Below are positions 15,960-24,420 of a DNA stretch of 30,783 nucleotides, one piece after another. The stretch's first letter is position 1, and every line of letters begins with the position of its first letter. Below the pieces are notes generated by a model. The model worked only from the letters and a program-made list of their open reading frames with translations, was not told the origin of the DNA and made no database searches. A program made the position numbers and the translations under genes. The stretch spans positions 1-30,783 of the forward strand of contig CAZXIY010000005.1 of assembly GCA_964640935.1 (NCBI GenBank), read 5' to 3'. The DNA comes from CAZXIY01 sp964640935. Lineage in GTDB: Archaea; Thermoplasmatota; Thermoplasmata; Methanomassiliicoccales; Methanomethylophilaceae.

Positions 15960-17744
15960 ATGCCCAGGATAATAAGCGGAATGCCATCCGAGGATGAATC
16001 GAGGGTCATGGCCTTCGACGACTTCCCCGTAAGCAAATCGAATGCGGACTCTGACGTGGGAGAGGCTAAATCGAAAGTCGTTCATGTGATCGAACGTCCG
16101 TCGCTTTCGTCCCTCCATGACAGCATGGAGAGGATCGGGAAGAGATGCGGCAGGAAGAAGCCGGCCTATGCTGACACATGGATAATCGGCAGTTCGGATT
16201 TTGTCGACGTTCTCGAAAGATACGATACCGATTCGGCCTCGGTGGTCATCGGCAACGCAGACGACGGCGAGGTCGAGTACAATGTCACGCCCAACGAATA
16301 CGGATATCCGTCCGAGATCGTCGCTATGATCGGTGATGCGATAGAGGATGTCAGGGGACAATACAGGAAGTCCGGCGGAAGCATGGACAGGAACAGGGTC
16401 CTCTCGTCCGCATCGGCATTCTTCGAGTCGAATGTCGAGAAACTGGAGAGTATGGTGTCCGGATGCTCGGTAGCGGATGCGGTCACAGAACTTTGCGGCA
16501 TCGTCTGCAGGTACACCCTCGGTCTCGGAATATTCGACGTTCTGTTGGCCGATCCGAGGATCGAGGACATCTACATCGACGCGCCGTGCGACAAGAACCG
16601 CATACATGTGACGCTGAACCAGGTCAACGGATACAACTCCCACGTCAGATGCAGGACCAATCTTATCGCTGACGAACGCGAGGTCAGGAATCTCATCAGC
16701 GTTCTGATGAGGGAGAGCGGACTTCCGTTCTGCGAATCCAACCCTGTCATCGAGACGGATATGTGCGACGGCACCGCAAGGGCGACAGTCGTCGGTTATC
16801 CGATGAGCCCGAACGGGAATTCCGTTGCGATACGCAAACATTCTACGATGCCCTGGACGCTTTCCAAGCTCATAGGCAACGGGACCGTAGACGCCCGCAC
16901 AGCGGGTCTTTTATCCTTCCTCGTTGACAACAGATGCACATTCCTGATATGCGGTGCCAGAGGAGCAGGGAAGAGCTCTCTTCTGTCATCGATGATGTTC
17001 GAGTTCCCGATCTCGCAGAGGATCCTCACGATCGAGGATACGCTGGAACTTCCGGGAGATAAGATGCGTAAGATGGGTTACAAGGTCCAATCCATGCTCA
17101 TCGACGAGAGGATGGACGGCGATGCGAACAAGAGGGCCGACGAGGCCCTCAGGGTATCCCTGAGGCTCGGAGAATCCGCAATAGTGCTCGGGGAGGTAAG
17201 AGGCGACGAGACCAGGACGCTCTATCAGAGCATGAGGACAGGACGCGCCGGCAGTTCGATCATGGGAACGATCCACGGCGATTCGTCGAAGACGGTCTAC
17301 GAGCGTGTCGTTCACGATCTTCAGATCGCTCCGGAGGCGTTCATGGCAACAGATTTCCTCATAACGATGGGCACGGTCAGGCTGAGAGGAAGCGACAAGC
17401 AGACGAGAATGGTCTCCGAGATGGTCTCGACATCCGACAAGATCGGCAGTTTCATCGATATAACGGCCGACACAGGATTGTTCAGATCGCCGGCGATAAA
17501 ACGCATAATGAAATCCACCGGAATGACAAAGAAGGACATAATCGAAGAGATCGGCATCAGAGCCGAGATGCGTTCGTTCCTTGCAGAAATGGCACAGAGC
17601 CACGGTGTCGGATTCTACGGCCCGGAATGGATCGCTCTTGCCAACGATCACCTCGGGAAGTGCATATCGTCCGGGACCATGGAAAAGGACGAGGTCATGG
17701 ATTCGTTCAGGAACAGATTCAAGAGATTCTCGGAGGCGATCTGA
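15960..17744 (+). CDS. Type IV pilus/type II secretion-like ATPase
   Basis: This 594-residue GspE/TadA/FlaI-type ATPase powers pilus assembly or secretion at the inner face of the membrane. Walker A is GARGAGKSS at residues 332-340 (Lys338), Walker B-like SAIVLGEVRGDE surrounds Glu412, and the His box-like GTIHGDS follows. The N-terminal 150 residues are variable, as in other archaeal homologues. The start at 15960 is favoured because the four-CxxC gene ends two bases earlier and its final codons give the ribosome site; an open frame extends upstream only as out-of-frame overlap. Its stop overlaps the start of the platform gene. Confidence 0.9.
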   Translation: MPRIISGMPSEDESRVMAFDDFPVSKSNADSDVGEAKSKVVHVIERPSLSSLHDSMERIGKRCGRKKPAYADTWIIGSSDFVDVLERYDTDSASVVIGNADDGEVEYNVTPNEYGYPSEIVAMIGDAIEDVRGQYRKSGGSMDRNRVLSSASAFFESNVEKLESMVSGCSVADAVTELCGIVCRYTLGLGIFDVLLADPRIEDIYIDAPCDKNRIHVTLNQVNGYNSHVRCRTNLIADEREVRNLISVLMRESGLPFCESNPVIETDMCDGTARATVVGYPMSPNGNSVAIRKHSTMPWTLSKLIGNGTVDARTAGLLSFLVDNRCTFLICGARGAGKSSLLSSMMFEFPISQRILTIEDTLELPGDKMRKMGYKVQSMLIDERMDGDANKRADEALRVSLRLGESAIVLGEVRGDETRTLYQSMRTGRAGSSIMGTIHGDSSKTVYERVVHDLQIAPEAFMATDFLITMGTVRLRGSDKQTRMVSEMVSTSDKIGSFIDITADTGLFRSPAIKRIMKSTGMTKKDIIEEIGIRAEMRSFLAEMAQSHGVGFYGPEWIALANDHLGKCISSGTMEKDEVMDSFRNRFKRFSEAI

Positions 17745-19294
17745 TGGACAGAAGACTCAGATACACTCTGATCTCCGCCGTCGCGTCGGCATCCGTATTC
17801 TCCATTCTGTTGATCCTTACGGGATTCGATCTGGCACTGAGGCTTTCGCCGATATTCGCGTTCATACCCGCGATAGTTTACATGCAGCTGAAGGAGAAGA
17901 AGTTCAGCTGTTCTTCCGAGGTCGTCATGAACGAAGCTCCCGCCGCTATAGGCATGATGTCCGTTGCGCTGACATCCAATGTATCGTTCGATTCAGCGAT
18001 CAGGGACATAGCCAAGAACGGCCCCAAGAACATAGCCGGATTCTTCCGTAAAGTGGTCACCGAAGTGGATTGCCGTTCGATACCCGACATCAAATCGGGC
18101 ATCAAGATCGTGATGTCGGAGCTTCCCAAGGATCTGTCATCGTTCAGAAGAGCTATGTTCATAGTCATGACGGCCTTCGAATCTGCTGATCAGAAGGAGA
18201 GGGCAGGTATGATGAAGGATGCCGAGAGCATCGTTCTCGCAGGCCTGAAAGAGATGGGCGAATCGTACAGTTCCAAACTGAACAGCCCATGCATGCTGAT
18301 ATTCGGACTCGGGATAATGGTCCCGATGATATTGGTCTCCGTTCTGCCTATGCTGAGCATAAGCGGGCAGTTCGGTTCGGCCGTCATCGATTCGGATATG
18401 GTCTCGTTCATTACACTCGTGTGCATACCGGCCGTCGTCGGACTGGTCATACTTTCTCTGAAGGGAAAGAATCCTTTCTTCAAGGTATCTGCAGGTGCGT
18501 CCGATCTGAAATATCTCGTGCCTCTTCTGGCAATGTTCCCGGTGTACTACGTCCTTACAGGCCGCGGATTCTCCGGAGAGGATGCGATAGTGATATCCGC
18601 TGTCGCATCGGCCGCGATCTCGCTTGCATTCATGGCACCGAGGCTGATGGACGACAGGGAGAGATACAGGACCGAAGAGATGCTGAAGGACGCTATGTTC
18701 GAGCTCGGGAACAGATTGATCACGGGCGAGAACTACGAAACGGCGATGAAGGGTGCGTTCTCCTCCAGGCACGACTGCAAATGGGTCTCGGAATCTGTGA
18801 CGAGGGAGATGGAGATCTGCAGGGGCGATATCGAGGGAGCGATAAAGAACACGCTCTCGCCGTACTCGCCGATGATGGCGGGATTCTACATCGACGTATA
18901 CCGCGCATCCGTCAGGGACACCAGGGATGCGGGGAGGCTCGCATCGAGTATTGCCCACCAGCTGCAGGACCAGAATTCGATAAGGAAGAACATAGAGAAC
19001 AGGCTGAAGAGTATGCTGGATATGATGACAGGGACATCTGCCGTCTTCGCCCCGCTCATCCTGGGCATGAGCGTTGTGATGCTCGGTCCGCTGTCAAAGA
19101 TCTCCGGATCGGTCTGTGTCGGCGACATGTCATTCGTGCTGATCTTCTACCTCATAGAACTCGCCGCTCTGATATCGGTGCTGTCGTCCAACCTCATGTG
19201 CAAGGGCGGTATCGTGGATATGCAATGCAGGTTCTGTTCGATGATGCCGATCGCTCTGGTGATATTCTCGGTGTGCTCGAAGTTCGCCCTGTGA
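17744..19294 (+). CDS. TadC/GspF-like membrane platform protein
   Basis: The 516-residue membrane protein has an N-terminal hydrophobic pair (about residues 8-50), a soluble T2SSF-like domain, a central set of membrane segments (about 185-300), a second T2SSF-like domain and a C-terminal pair (about 425-510). This doubled layout is typical of archaeal pilus and archaellum platform proteins. It overlaps the ATPase gene by one base (TGATG), as expected for partners made together. The surface structure they build is not known. Confidence 0.85.
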   Translation: MDRRLRYTLISAVASASVFSILLILTGFDLALRLSPIFAFIPAIVYMQLKEKKFSCSSEVVMNEAPAAIGMMSVALTSNVSFDSAIRDIAKNGPKNIAGFFRKVVTEVDCRSIPDIKSGIKIVMSELPKDLSSFRRAMFIVMTAFESADQKERAGMMKDAESIVLAGLKEMGESYSSKLNSPCMLIFGLGIMVPMILVSVLPMLSISGQFGSAVIDSDMVSFITLVCIPAVVGLVILSLKGKNPFFKVSAGASDLKYLVPLLAMFPVYYVLTGRGFSGEDAIVISAVASAAISLAFMAPRLMDDRERYRTEEMLKDAMFELGNRLITGENYETAMKGAFSSRHDCKWVSESVTREMEICRGDIEGAIKNTLSPYSPMMAGFYIDVYRASVRDTRDAGRLASSIAHQLQDQNSIRKNIENRLKSMLDMMTGTSAVFAPLILGMSVVMLGPLSKISGSVCVGDMSFVLIFYLIELAALISVLSSNLMCKGGIVDMQCRFCSMMPIALVIFSVCSKFAL

Positions 19295-19842
19295 AACGCT
19301 TTATACTCACATCGCCTGAGAGCGGTGTGAGTCCGAAATCCATCGAGAGTGTATTCCTGGCGGTATTCGGGACGATCGCCGTATTGGTCTTCGTTGTTCC
19401 GTATACCGAACCGTATGGTGCGTTCACCGCTCTCGACGGCACAGTCGGATACATTGACCATGCGGATCTCTGGGGATCGGCGAATCCTATCGCGGGGATC
19501 GTATACGCCGCAGGCGATCTCCTCTGCCACCAGCAGATGGCCAGGACATTCATCCTGAACGGTTCTGAGATGCCTTTCTGCTCGAGGGATGTAGCTCTCC
19601 TCGTCGGATTCGTTGTAGGCTTGGCGTTCACGGTATTCGGCGATATGTCGAGGATAAGACGGAAGTACGTCGCAGCATTCGTCTGCGCGTCATTCCTTCT
19701 GATAATAGCCGATTGGTCCGTTCAGAATGTCATGTCGCTGAATGTCGCCTGGACAAGGGTGGCCACCGGGTTGCTGGCCGGCGTTGCAGTATCATTCGTC
19801 CTCGATGCGGTGATCTGCAGGTACGCATTGGGAAAAGGGTGA
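19291..19842 (+). CDS. DUF2085 membrane protein
   Basis: This 183-residue protein has about four membrane segments and the DUF2085 signature CHQQ (C79-H80-Q81), with MPFCSRD following at C97. It starts at GTG 19291, overlapping the platform gene stop (GTGA), so translational coupling is likely; a GTG at 19327 is an alternative. DUF2085 proteins have no settled function; the conserved Cys and His hint at metal or thiol chemistry in the membrane. It may be only a passenger in the pilus operon. Confidence 0.8.
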   Translation: MKRFILTSPESGVSPKSIESVFLAVFGTIAVLVFVVPYTEPYGAFTALDGTVGYIDHADLWGSANPIAGIVYAAGDLLCHQQMARTFILNGSEMPFCSRDVALLVGFVVGLAFTVFGDMSRIRRKYVAAFVCASFLLIIADWSVQNVMSLNVAWTRVATGLLAGVAVSFVLDAVICRYALGKG

Positions 19843-19974
19843 GAGGACAAGGGCGAGAAGCCTTGACGCATGGCCATCCATGGTTCTCATTTTGAGGAGC
19901 ACGCGGTAAATTATCCTGTGCTTTGTATCGGAATGGACTTATCTGCTATCCTCTCGTTTCTATCCATCCATTCC

Positions 19975-20055
19975 ACATATAAAAAACTGCAACGCCCGCG
20001 TATGTGGGCGTACACACGCCGTAAGAAAAGGTATATAAGCGATAACCCTATCGCT
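19975..20055 (+). promoter_or_regulatory. Promoter region of psmB with hairpin-like operator
   Basis: The 275-base gap before psmB holds two TATA-like boxes, CATATAAAAAA near 19976-19985 and TATATAA at 20032-20038. The second is followed by AGCGATA (20038-20044), ACCC, and the exact reverse complement TATCGCT (20049-20055), placed between TATA box and expected transcription start (about 20060). GGCGT/ACGCC and CGCCC/GGGCG repeats lie just upstream (19993-20020), and GGAATGGA/TCCATTCC pairs at 19930-19937 and 19967-19974. No gene was recognised in this gap. Confidence 0.5.
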
Positions 20056-20117
20056 TTCATCGCAGAAGTCAATGGGACAGCTGCCTTTTAGCAGATTCAA
20101 TTCTGGAAGGTACACAA

Positions 20118-20750
20118 ATGACTGAAGAAGCTCTTAAAACCGGGACTACCACAATTGGTATCAAATGTAAGGACGGCGTCATCATGGCATCGGACCGCAG
20201 AGCGACCATGGACCACATGATCGCTAACTCTCATGTTCAGAAGGTCTACAAGATCGCCGACAACCTCGGTATGACAATCGCTGGGCTCGTAGGCGACGCG
20301 CAGCTTATGGTCAGGTATATCCAGAGCGAAGCCGCGGTCTACAGCATGAAGAAGGGCGCACCCATGTCGGTGAACGCCGCAGCCACGCTTGTAGCGAACG
20401 TGATCCGCCAGGGATTCTACGTCGGACTCATCGTCGGCGGCTACGACAGAACGGGCGGCCACGTGTTCAGCATCGACGGCGCCGGCGGATATATCGAGGA
20501 CAACATAATCTCGATCGGTTCCGGTTCCACATTCGCTCTCGGTGCCCTTGAGACGGGATACAAAGAAGGCATGAGCAAACAGGAGGGCGTCGATCTCGTC
20601 ATCACGGCCCTCAACTCATCCCTCAGAAGAGATTCCGCTTCCGGAGACGGTATGCTCATAGCATACATCGACAAGGACGGGTTCAACTTCCTCCCCGAAG
20701 AGGACGTCAGGACCCGCACTGCGGAACTCGGTTTCAAGTATCCTAACTGA
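20118..20750 (+). CDS. psmB: Proteasome subunit beta
   Basis: The 210-residue catalytic subunit of the archaeal 20S proteasome. A nine-residue propeptide (MTEEALKTG) precedes the nucleophile Thr10 in TTTIG. Mature Asp17 and Lys33 are present as Asp26 (MASDRR) and Lys42 (HVQK), and the late SGDGMLIAYIDKDG and GSGSTFALG are typical. The protein should self-process and form the inner rings of the protease. GGAAGGT provides the ribosome site. It is followed by fttA after 58 bases, a neighbour pair often conserved in Euryarchaeota. Confidence 0.97.
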   Translation: MTEEALKTGTTTIGIKCKDGVIMASDRRATMDHMIANSHVQKVYKIADNLGMTIAGLVGDAQLMVRYIQSEAAVYSMKKGAPMSVNAAATLVANVIRQGFYVGLIVGGYDRTGGHVFSIDGAGGYIEDNIISIGSGSTFALGALETGYKEGMSKQEGVDLVITALNSSLRRDSASGDGMLIAYIDKDGFNFLPEEDVRTRTAELGFKYPN

Positions 20751-20808
20751 AACCAATTCTCATAAACCTCTTTCAAACGGATTTTTCACATTTACAGATG
20801 GTTTAGAC

Positions 20809-22716
20809 ATGAATACAGATAGGTTATTCGATAATCTTCGTGAAGAGATCAGAAGGACCGTTCCTGCCGATTTGGATATTACGTCGGTTGAGTTCGAAGG
20901 TCCGACCGTTGTCATATACACAAAGGATTTCGACAAGTTTTCAGAGAACGGCAACATCACGAAGGTATTAGCGAGTACGCTGAGGAAGAGATTCGATATA
21001 CGTCCCGACCCCAAATCGCTGGCCAACTCCGATGAGGTGGAAGGCAAGATAAGGTCGATGTCGCCGGACGAGGCGCAGATCACGGATCTCTTCTTCGATT
21101 ATGACACCGGTGTTGTCACCGTAGAGGCGATGAACCCCGGTGCGATCATAGGCAAGGGCGGTTCGCTCCTCAACGACATGAAGAAGGACACGGGATGGAA
21201 TGTGAAGCCCGTCCGTTCTCCCCCTATACCGTCTAAGACCATCGCGGATGTCCGCGGGTACATCAGGCACAGCCATGACGAGAGGGCGGAGATACTCAAA
21301 CGCATCGGCAGACGCATCGCGAGACCGACCATAGAAGGCGGAGAGCAGTTCGTAAGGATGACCGCTCTCGGAGGATTCAGACAGGTCGGGAGGTCCGCGA
21401 CGCTCCTTATGACCAAGGAGAGCAGGATACTCATCGACTGCGGTCTCGATCCGTCCAGCGATGCAACGCCCTACTTCAATGTGCCAGAGATCCAGCCGCT
21501 GAAGGACATCGATGCGGTCGTGATAACGCACGCTCATATGGACCACTGCGGTCTGCTCCCTGCGTTGTTCAAATATGGATACGACGGGCCCGTGTACTGT
21601 ACGCCGCCGACCAGGGACCTTATGGCCCTCCTTCAGCTCGATTCGATAAAACTGACATACGGCGAGGCCAAGAAGGCCCAATTCGAAGCATCGAATGTCA
21701 GGGACGAGATACTTCACGTCATCCCCATAGGTTACGAGAAGACGACCGACATATCCCCGGATGTCAGACTCACATTCTACAATGCCGGACACATCCTCGG
21801 TTCTTCGATCGCTCACTTCAACATCGGGAACGGATTCCACAATGTGGCGTTCACCGGAGATACCAAGTTCGAGAAGACCTGGCTCTTTAACCAGGCAAGC
21901 AACAAGTTCATCCGCCTCGAATCGTTGGTTATAGAGTCTACATACGGCGGGCACAATGATATGCAGCCCAGCCGTATGGACGCATCGAGAGAGATGCACG
22001 ACCTGCTCCAGCAGGCCACCGAGAAAGGCGGGAAGGTCATAATACCTGTATTTGCCGTCGGAAGGTCACAGGAGGTCATGCTCGTCATAGAGGAGATGAT
22101 GCGCAGTGGGCGTCTCGCCCAGATGCCCGTCTACCTCGACGGTATGATATGGGAAGCGACCGCAATCCATACGGCATACCCCGAATATCTCAACAGCCAG
22201 CTGAAGACCCAGATCTTCCAGCAGAACGAGAACCCGTTCCTTTCTCCCATCTTCAAGCGCGTCGAGACGGCCGCAATGAGAGAGGAGATATGTCATTCGC
22301 CCGATCCGTGCATCGTGCTTGCCACCAGCGGTATGATGACCGGCGGACCTGTGATGGAATACTTCAAGGAATGGGCAGATAATCCGCTCAACTGGCTCTT
22401 ATTCGTCGGATACCAGAGCGAAGGGTCGCTCGGACGCACTATACAGAGAGGCCGCAAGCAGATCTCGCTCAATCAGAGAGGAAGGCAGATCGATCTCGAC
22501 ATCAACATGAACATCGAGACCGTGGACGGCTTCTCCGGTCACTCAGACCGTAAGCAGCTGATGAAGTACATCGCGATGCTCGAACCGAAGCCGTCGAAGA
22601 TAATCGTCGGACACGGAGAGGACCGCAAATGTACGGACTTCGCGTCATCAGTGTACCAGAAGTACAGGATAGAGACGAAAGCCCCTCAGAACCTTGAGAC
22701 AATAAGACTCAGGTAA
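20809..22716 (+). CDS. fttA: Transcription termination ribonuclease FttA (aCPSF1)
   Basis: This 635-residue KH/beta-CASP nuclease is the archaeal CPSF73 homologue that cleaves nascent transcripts to terminate transcription. The N-terminal KH region includes NPGAIIGKGGSLLNDM (GKGG at about 115-118). The metallo-beta-lactamase core has HAHMDH at 241-246, the GHILGSS and FTGDTKFE motifs, and the beta-CASP motifs IPVFAVGRSQE and ATSGMMTGGPV, with a final VDGFSGHSD and VGHGE. Length and domain order are normal. A terminator-like hairpin follows at 22732-22750. Confidence 0.96.
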   Translation: MNTDRLFDNLREEIRRTVPADLDITSVEFEGPTVVIYTKDFDKFSENGNITKVLASTLRKRFDIRPDPKSLANSDEVEGKIRSMSPDEAQITDLFFDYDTGVVTVEAMNPGAIIGKGGSLLNDMKKDTGWNVKPVRSPPIPSKTIADVRGYIRHSHDERAEILKRIGRRIARPTIEGGEQFVRMTALGGFRQVGRSATLLMTKESRILIDCGLDPSSDATPYFNVPEIQPLKDIDAVVITHAHMDHCGLLPALFKYGYDGPVYCTPPTRDLMALLQLDSIKLTYGEAKKAQFEASNVRDEILHVIPIGYEKTTDISPDVRLTFYNAGHILGSSIAHFNIGNGFHNVAFTGDTKFEKTWLFNQASNKFIRLESLVIESTYGGHNDMQPSRMDASREMHDLLQQATEKGGKVIIPVFAVGRSQEVMLVIEEMMRSGRLAQMPVYLDGMIWEATAIHTAYPEYLNSQLKTQIFQQNENPFLSPIFKRVETAAMREEICHSPDPCIVLATSGMMTGGPVMEYFKEWADNPLNWLLFVGYQSEGSLGRTIQRGRKQISLNQRGRQIDLDINMNIETVDGFSGHSDRKQLMKYIAMLEPKPSKIIVGHGEDRKCTDFASSVYQKYRIETKAPQNLETIRLR

Positions 22717-22731
22717 AGTGTTTTGATGCGG

Positions 22732-22750
22732 GAGGAGTGTCTTACTCCTC
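22732..22750. terminator. Hairpin between convergent fttA and the Cys-rich gene
   Basis: GAGGAGT (22732-22738), loop GTCTT, and ACTCCTC (22744-22750) form a perfect seven-base stem. It lies 15 bases after the fttA stop, behind a short T-run (GTGTTTTG), and overlaps the end of the opposite gene. It could serve both directions. Confidence 0.4.
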
Positions 22751-22990
22751 TCCGCAGTCACAATTGCAGTCGCAGCCGCCGCATCCTTCGTCGTCGCCGA
22801 GCAGCTGTTTTATGTGTGCCAATTCGTGGCATACTGTGTCAAGTACGAGCATGAGCGATCCGTCGGTGACGAAATTGCACCTGCGGCAGTCCCCGTCCGT
22901 GCAGATGAGGTTGTTGAGCCTGCAGTGTCCGTTCTCTTCGTCAAGGTAAGCTTTCTTAGCTTCGATCATCGAAACGTCGTTGTTCTCCAT
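22742..22990 (-). CDS. Small cysteine-rich protein with HELAH motif
   Basis: This 82-residue protein was not recognised as a named family. It has ten cysteines: C23, C30, C35, C38, C54 and a metallothionein-like tail C70-GG-C-D-C-N-C-D-C79. H55-E-L-A-H59 matches the HExxH zinc-binding motif, with Cys54 just before it. The protein is too small for a normal metallopeptidase, so metal binding or redox sensing is more plausible than proteolysis. A TATA-like box about 25 bases upstream predicts a leaderless transcript. Rubrerythrin lies upstream on the same strand, which hints at oxygen or metal stress. Confidence 0.75.
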   Translation of the reverse strand: MENNDVSMIEAKKAYLDEENGHCRLNNLICTDGDCRRCNFVTDGSLMLVLDTVCHELAHIKQLLGDDEGCGGCDCNCDCGEE

Positions 22991-23006
22991 GATGAGCGGA
23001 TATCGG

Positions 23007-23025
23007 CCATCTATAAAATGGATGG
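23007..23025 (-). promoter_or_regulatory. Dyad around the TATA box of the Cys-rich gene
   Basis: CCATC (23007-23011) and GATGG (23021-23025) are exact reverse complements enclosing TATAAAATG; the minus strand reads CATTTTATA, centred about 25 bases before the ATG at 22990. A protein bound here would cover the TATA box. Confidence 0.45.
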
Positions 23026-23079
23026 GTACGGCGAATCAACCGAAATGGAATTGACGGTGAGAAGTAAAATCAAGAAGAT

Positions 23080-23110
23080 GTGTGCGCCGTATTTTTGACA
23101 CGGCGCACAC
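23080..23110 (-). terminator. Strong hairpin downstream of rubrerythrin
   Basis: GTGTGCGCCGT (23080-23090) pairs perfectly with ACGGCGCACAC (23100-23110) across a nine-base loop, 10 bases after the rubrerythrin stop. The transcript continues into a U-rich stretch (ATTTTACTTC) on the minus strand. An RNA-stabilising 3' end or a terminator are both possible. Confidence 0.45.
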
Positions 23111-23120
23111 AATGAAATGT

Positions 23121-23663
23121 TTACCAGTTCGAGGCTTTGAGCTCGAAGTAGGACTGGGGGTGCTTGCAGACAGGGCAGATCTTGGGTGCCTCTTCGCCTA
23201 CGTGCACATATCCGCAGTTGCGGCATTTCCATACCGAGACCTTGTCCTTCTTGAAGACGAGACCGTTCTCGACGTTCTTCAGAAGTGCGAGGTATCTCTC
23301 TTCGTGGCCTTTCTCGATGGTCGCAACGCCTTCAAATGCCGCTGCGATCTCTTTGAAGCCTTCCTCTTTGGCGACCTTTGCGAAGTCCGCATACATGGTC
23401 GTCCACTCGTAGTGCTCTCCCTCGGCCGCTGCCTTCAGGTTGTCGGCTGTTCCGGCGATCGCACCGCCGTTGAGGGCTTTGAACCAAAGCTTGGCGTGCT
23501 CTTTCTCGTTTTCGGCCGTCTCCATGAAGATGTCCGCGATCTGCTCGTATCCGTCCTTCTTTGCCTGGGACGCGAAATACGTGTATTTGTTCCTGGCCTG
23601 GCTTTCGCCGGCGAATGCAGTCAGAAGGTTAGCTTCTGTTTTAGATCCTTTGAGGTTAGCCAT
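23121..23663 (-). CDS. rbr: Rubrerythrin
   Basis: The 180-residue protein has a ferritin-like diiron domain (residues 1-140) with the ligands seen in AGESQARNKY, ENEKEHAK and EKGHEERY. A C-terminal rubredoxin domain follows, with CRNCGYVHVG and CPVCKHPQ. It reduces hydrogen peroxide in anaerobes using a reduced electron carrier. The promoter has a TATA box (CTAATATATTGG, 23696-23703 on the minus strand) and an AGGGAGA ribosome site. A strong hairpin follows the gene. Confidence 0.96.
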   Translation of the reverse strand: MANLKGSKTEANLLTAFAGESQARNKYTYFASQAKKDGYEQIADIFMETAENEKEHAKLWFKALNGGAIAGTADNLKAAAEGEHYEWTTMYADFAKVAKEEGFKEIAAAFEGVATIEKGHEERYLALLKNVENGLVFKKDKVSVWKCRNCGYVHVGEEAPKICPVCKHPQSYFELKASNW

Positions 23664-23695
23664 TATTTCTCCCTGAAAACTCTAACTTCATAACC

Positions 23696-23703
23696 AATAT
23701 ATT
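23696..23703 (-). promoter_or_regulatory. TATA-like box for rubrerythrin
   Basis: AATATATT, within CTAATATATTGG on the minus strand, about 35 bases before the start codon. It allows a short leader that includes the AGGGAGA ribosome site. Confidence 0.5.
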
Positions 23704-23735
23704 AGACTAATCACAACAGCCCTTAACAATGTGAA

Positions 23736-24362
23736 TCATTGTTTCCTGAATTTGGAAAGCAGTCCTTTCTTCTCTACGCCGTTATTGAACTTCTTCTTGT
23801 TCAGTCTTTCAAGCGCATCCTTGGCGCGGAAGTTCGTAGGATCGAGTTCTATCGCTTTTTCGAGCTCCGCTTTACCGTCGGTGTAGTTCTTCATGTCGGT
23901 GACCAGCAGTATCGCGTAGTTCAGATGGTATTCCGGATTGTACGGACGGAGTTCGATGGCCTTCTTGTAGAATTCCTCGCATCTTTTGAAATCCGTCAGC
24001 TGCAATTTGCAGAATATGGCGTAGCTGTTCATCAGTTCTGCATCATCGGGACACTGCTCTATCAGCATGCGGAAATTCCTGTCCGCTTCCTTCGTGTCAC
24101 CCTTCTTCTGTTTCAGGACTGTCACCAGGGCCTTGCGTGCATCGGTGTTGTTCGGTTCGAGATCGAGTATGATATTGAGCTGCATCAGACCGTAGTCCCT
24201 GCGTTTCGCATTCGTGGCGATCTGAGCCAGAAGCAGTCTCGGTTTGGTGTTGTGGGGATCGGTGGCGAGGTAGTCCTCGAGCGTCTCTAGAGCTCCGTCG
24301 ATGTTGCCGCTGTCGCGCTGTCTCTTAGCTTTGCTCATGGCCTCGTACTCAGCATCTGCCAT
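23736..24362 (-). CDS. Tetratricopeptide repeat protein
   Basis: The 208-residue helical protein is made of about five TPR units. Repeated A-x4-P and W/L-G-x-A-like positions appear in GALETLEDYLATDPHN, FYKKAIELRPYNPEYHLNYA and ELEKAIELDPTNFRAKDAL. The C-terminus is basic (KKGLLSKFRKQ). TPR proteins are scaffolds for other proteins; the partner cannot be named. It is divergent from the deoxyribosyltransferase-like gene with a 58-base gap. Confidence 0.88.
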   Translation of the reverse strand: MADAEYEAMSKAKRQRDSGNIDGALETLEDYLATDPHNTKPRLLLAQIATNAKRRDYGLMQLNIILDLEPNNTDARKALVTVLKQKKGDTKEADRNFRMLIEQCPDDAELMNSYAIFCKLQLTDFKRCEEFYKKAIELRPYNPEYHLNYAILLVTDMKNYTDGKAELEKAIELDPTNFRAKDALERLNKKKFNNGVEKKGLLSKFRKQ

Positions 24363-24420
24363 GTCCCCGGGTATGCTTCCATAGGTAATAGTTTTAGGTC
24401 TCGTCGACCATCCGCCCCCG

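Noticed and set aside
19870..20091. A 73-codon frame in the gap before psmB
   Set aside because: It runs across two TATA-like boxes and several inverted repeats, has no ribosome site and no recognisable sequence; the region reads better as promoter.
20968..21999. A 343-codon frame antisense to fttA
   Set aside because: It falls entirely inside the FttA coding region, whose motifs are complete, and has no recognisable domain or ribosome site.
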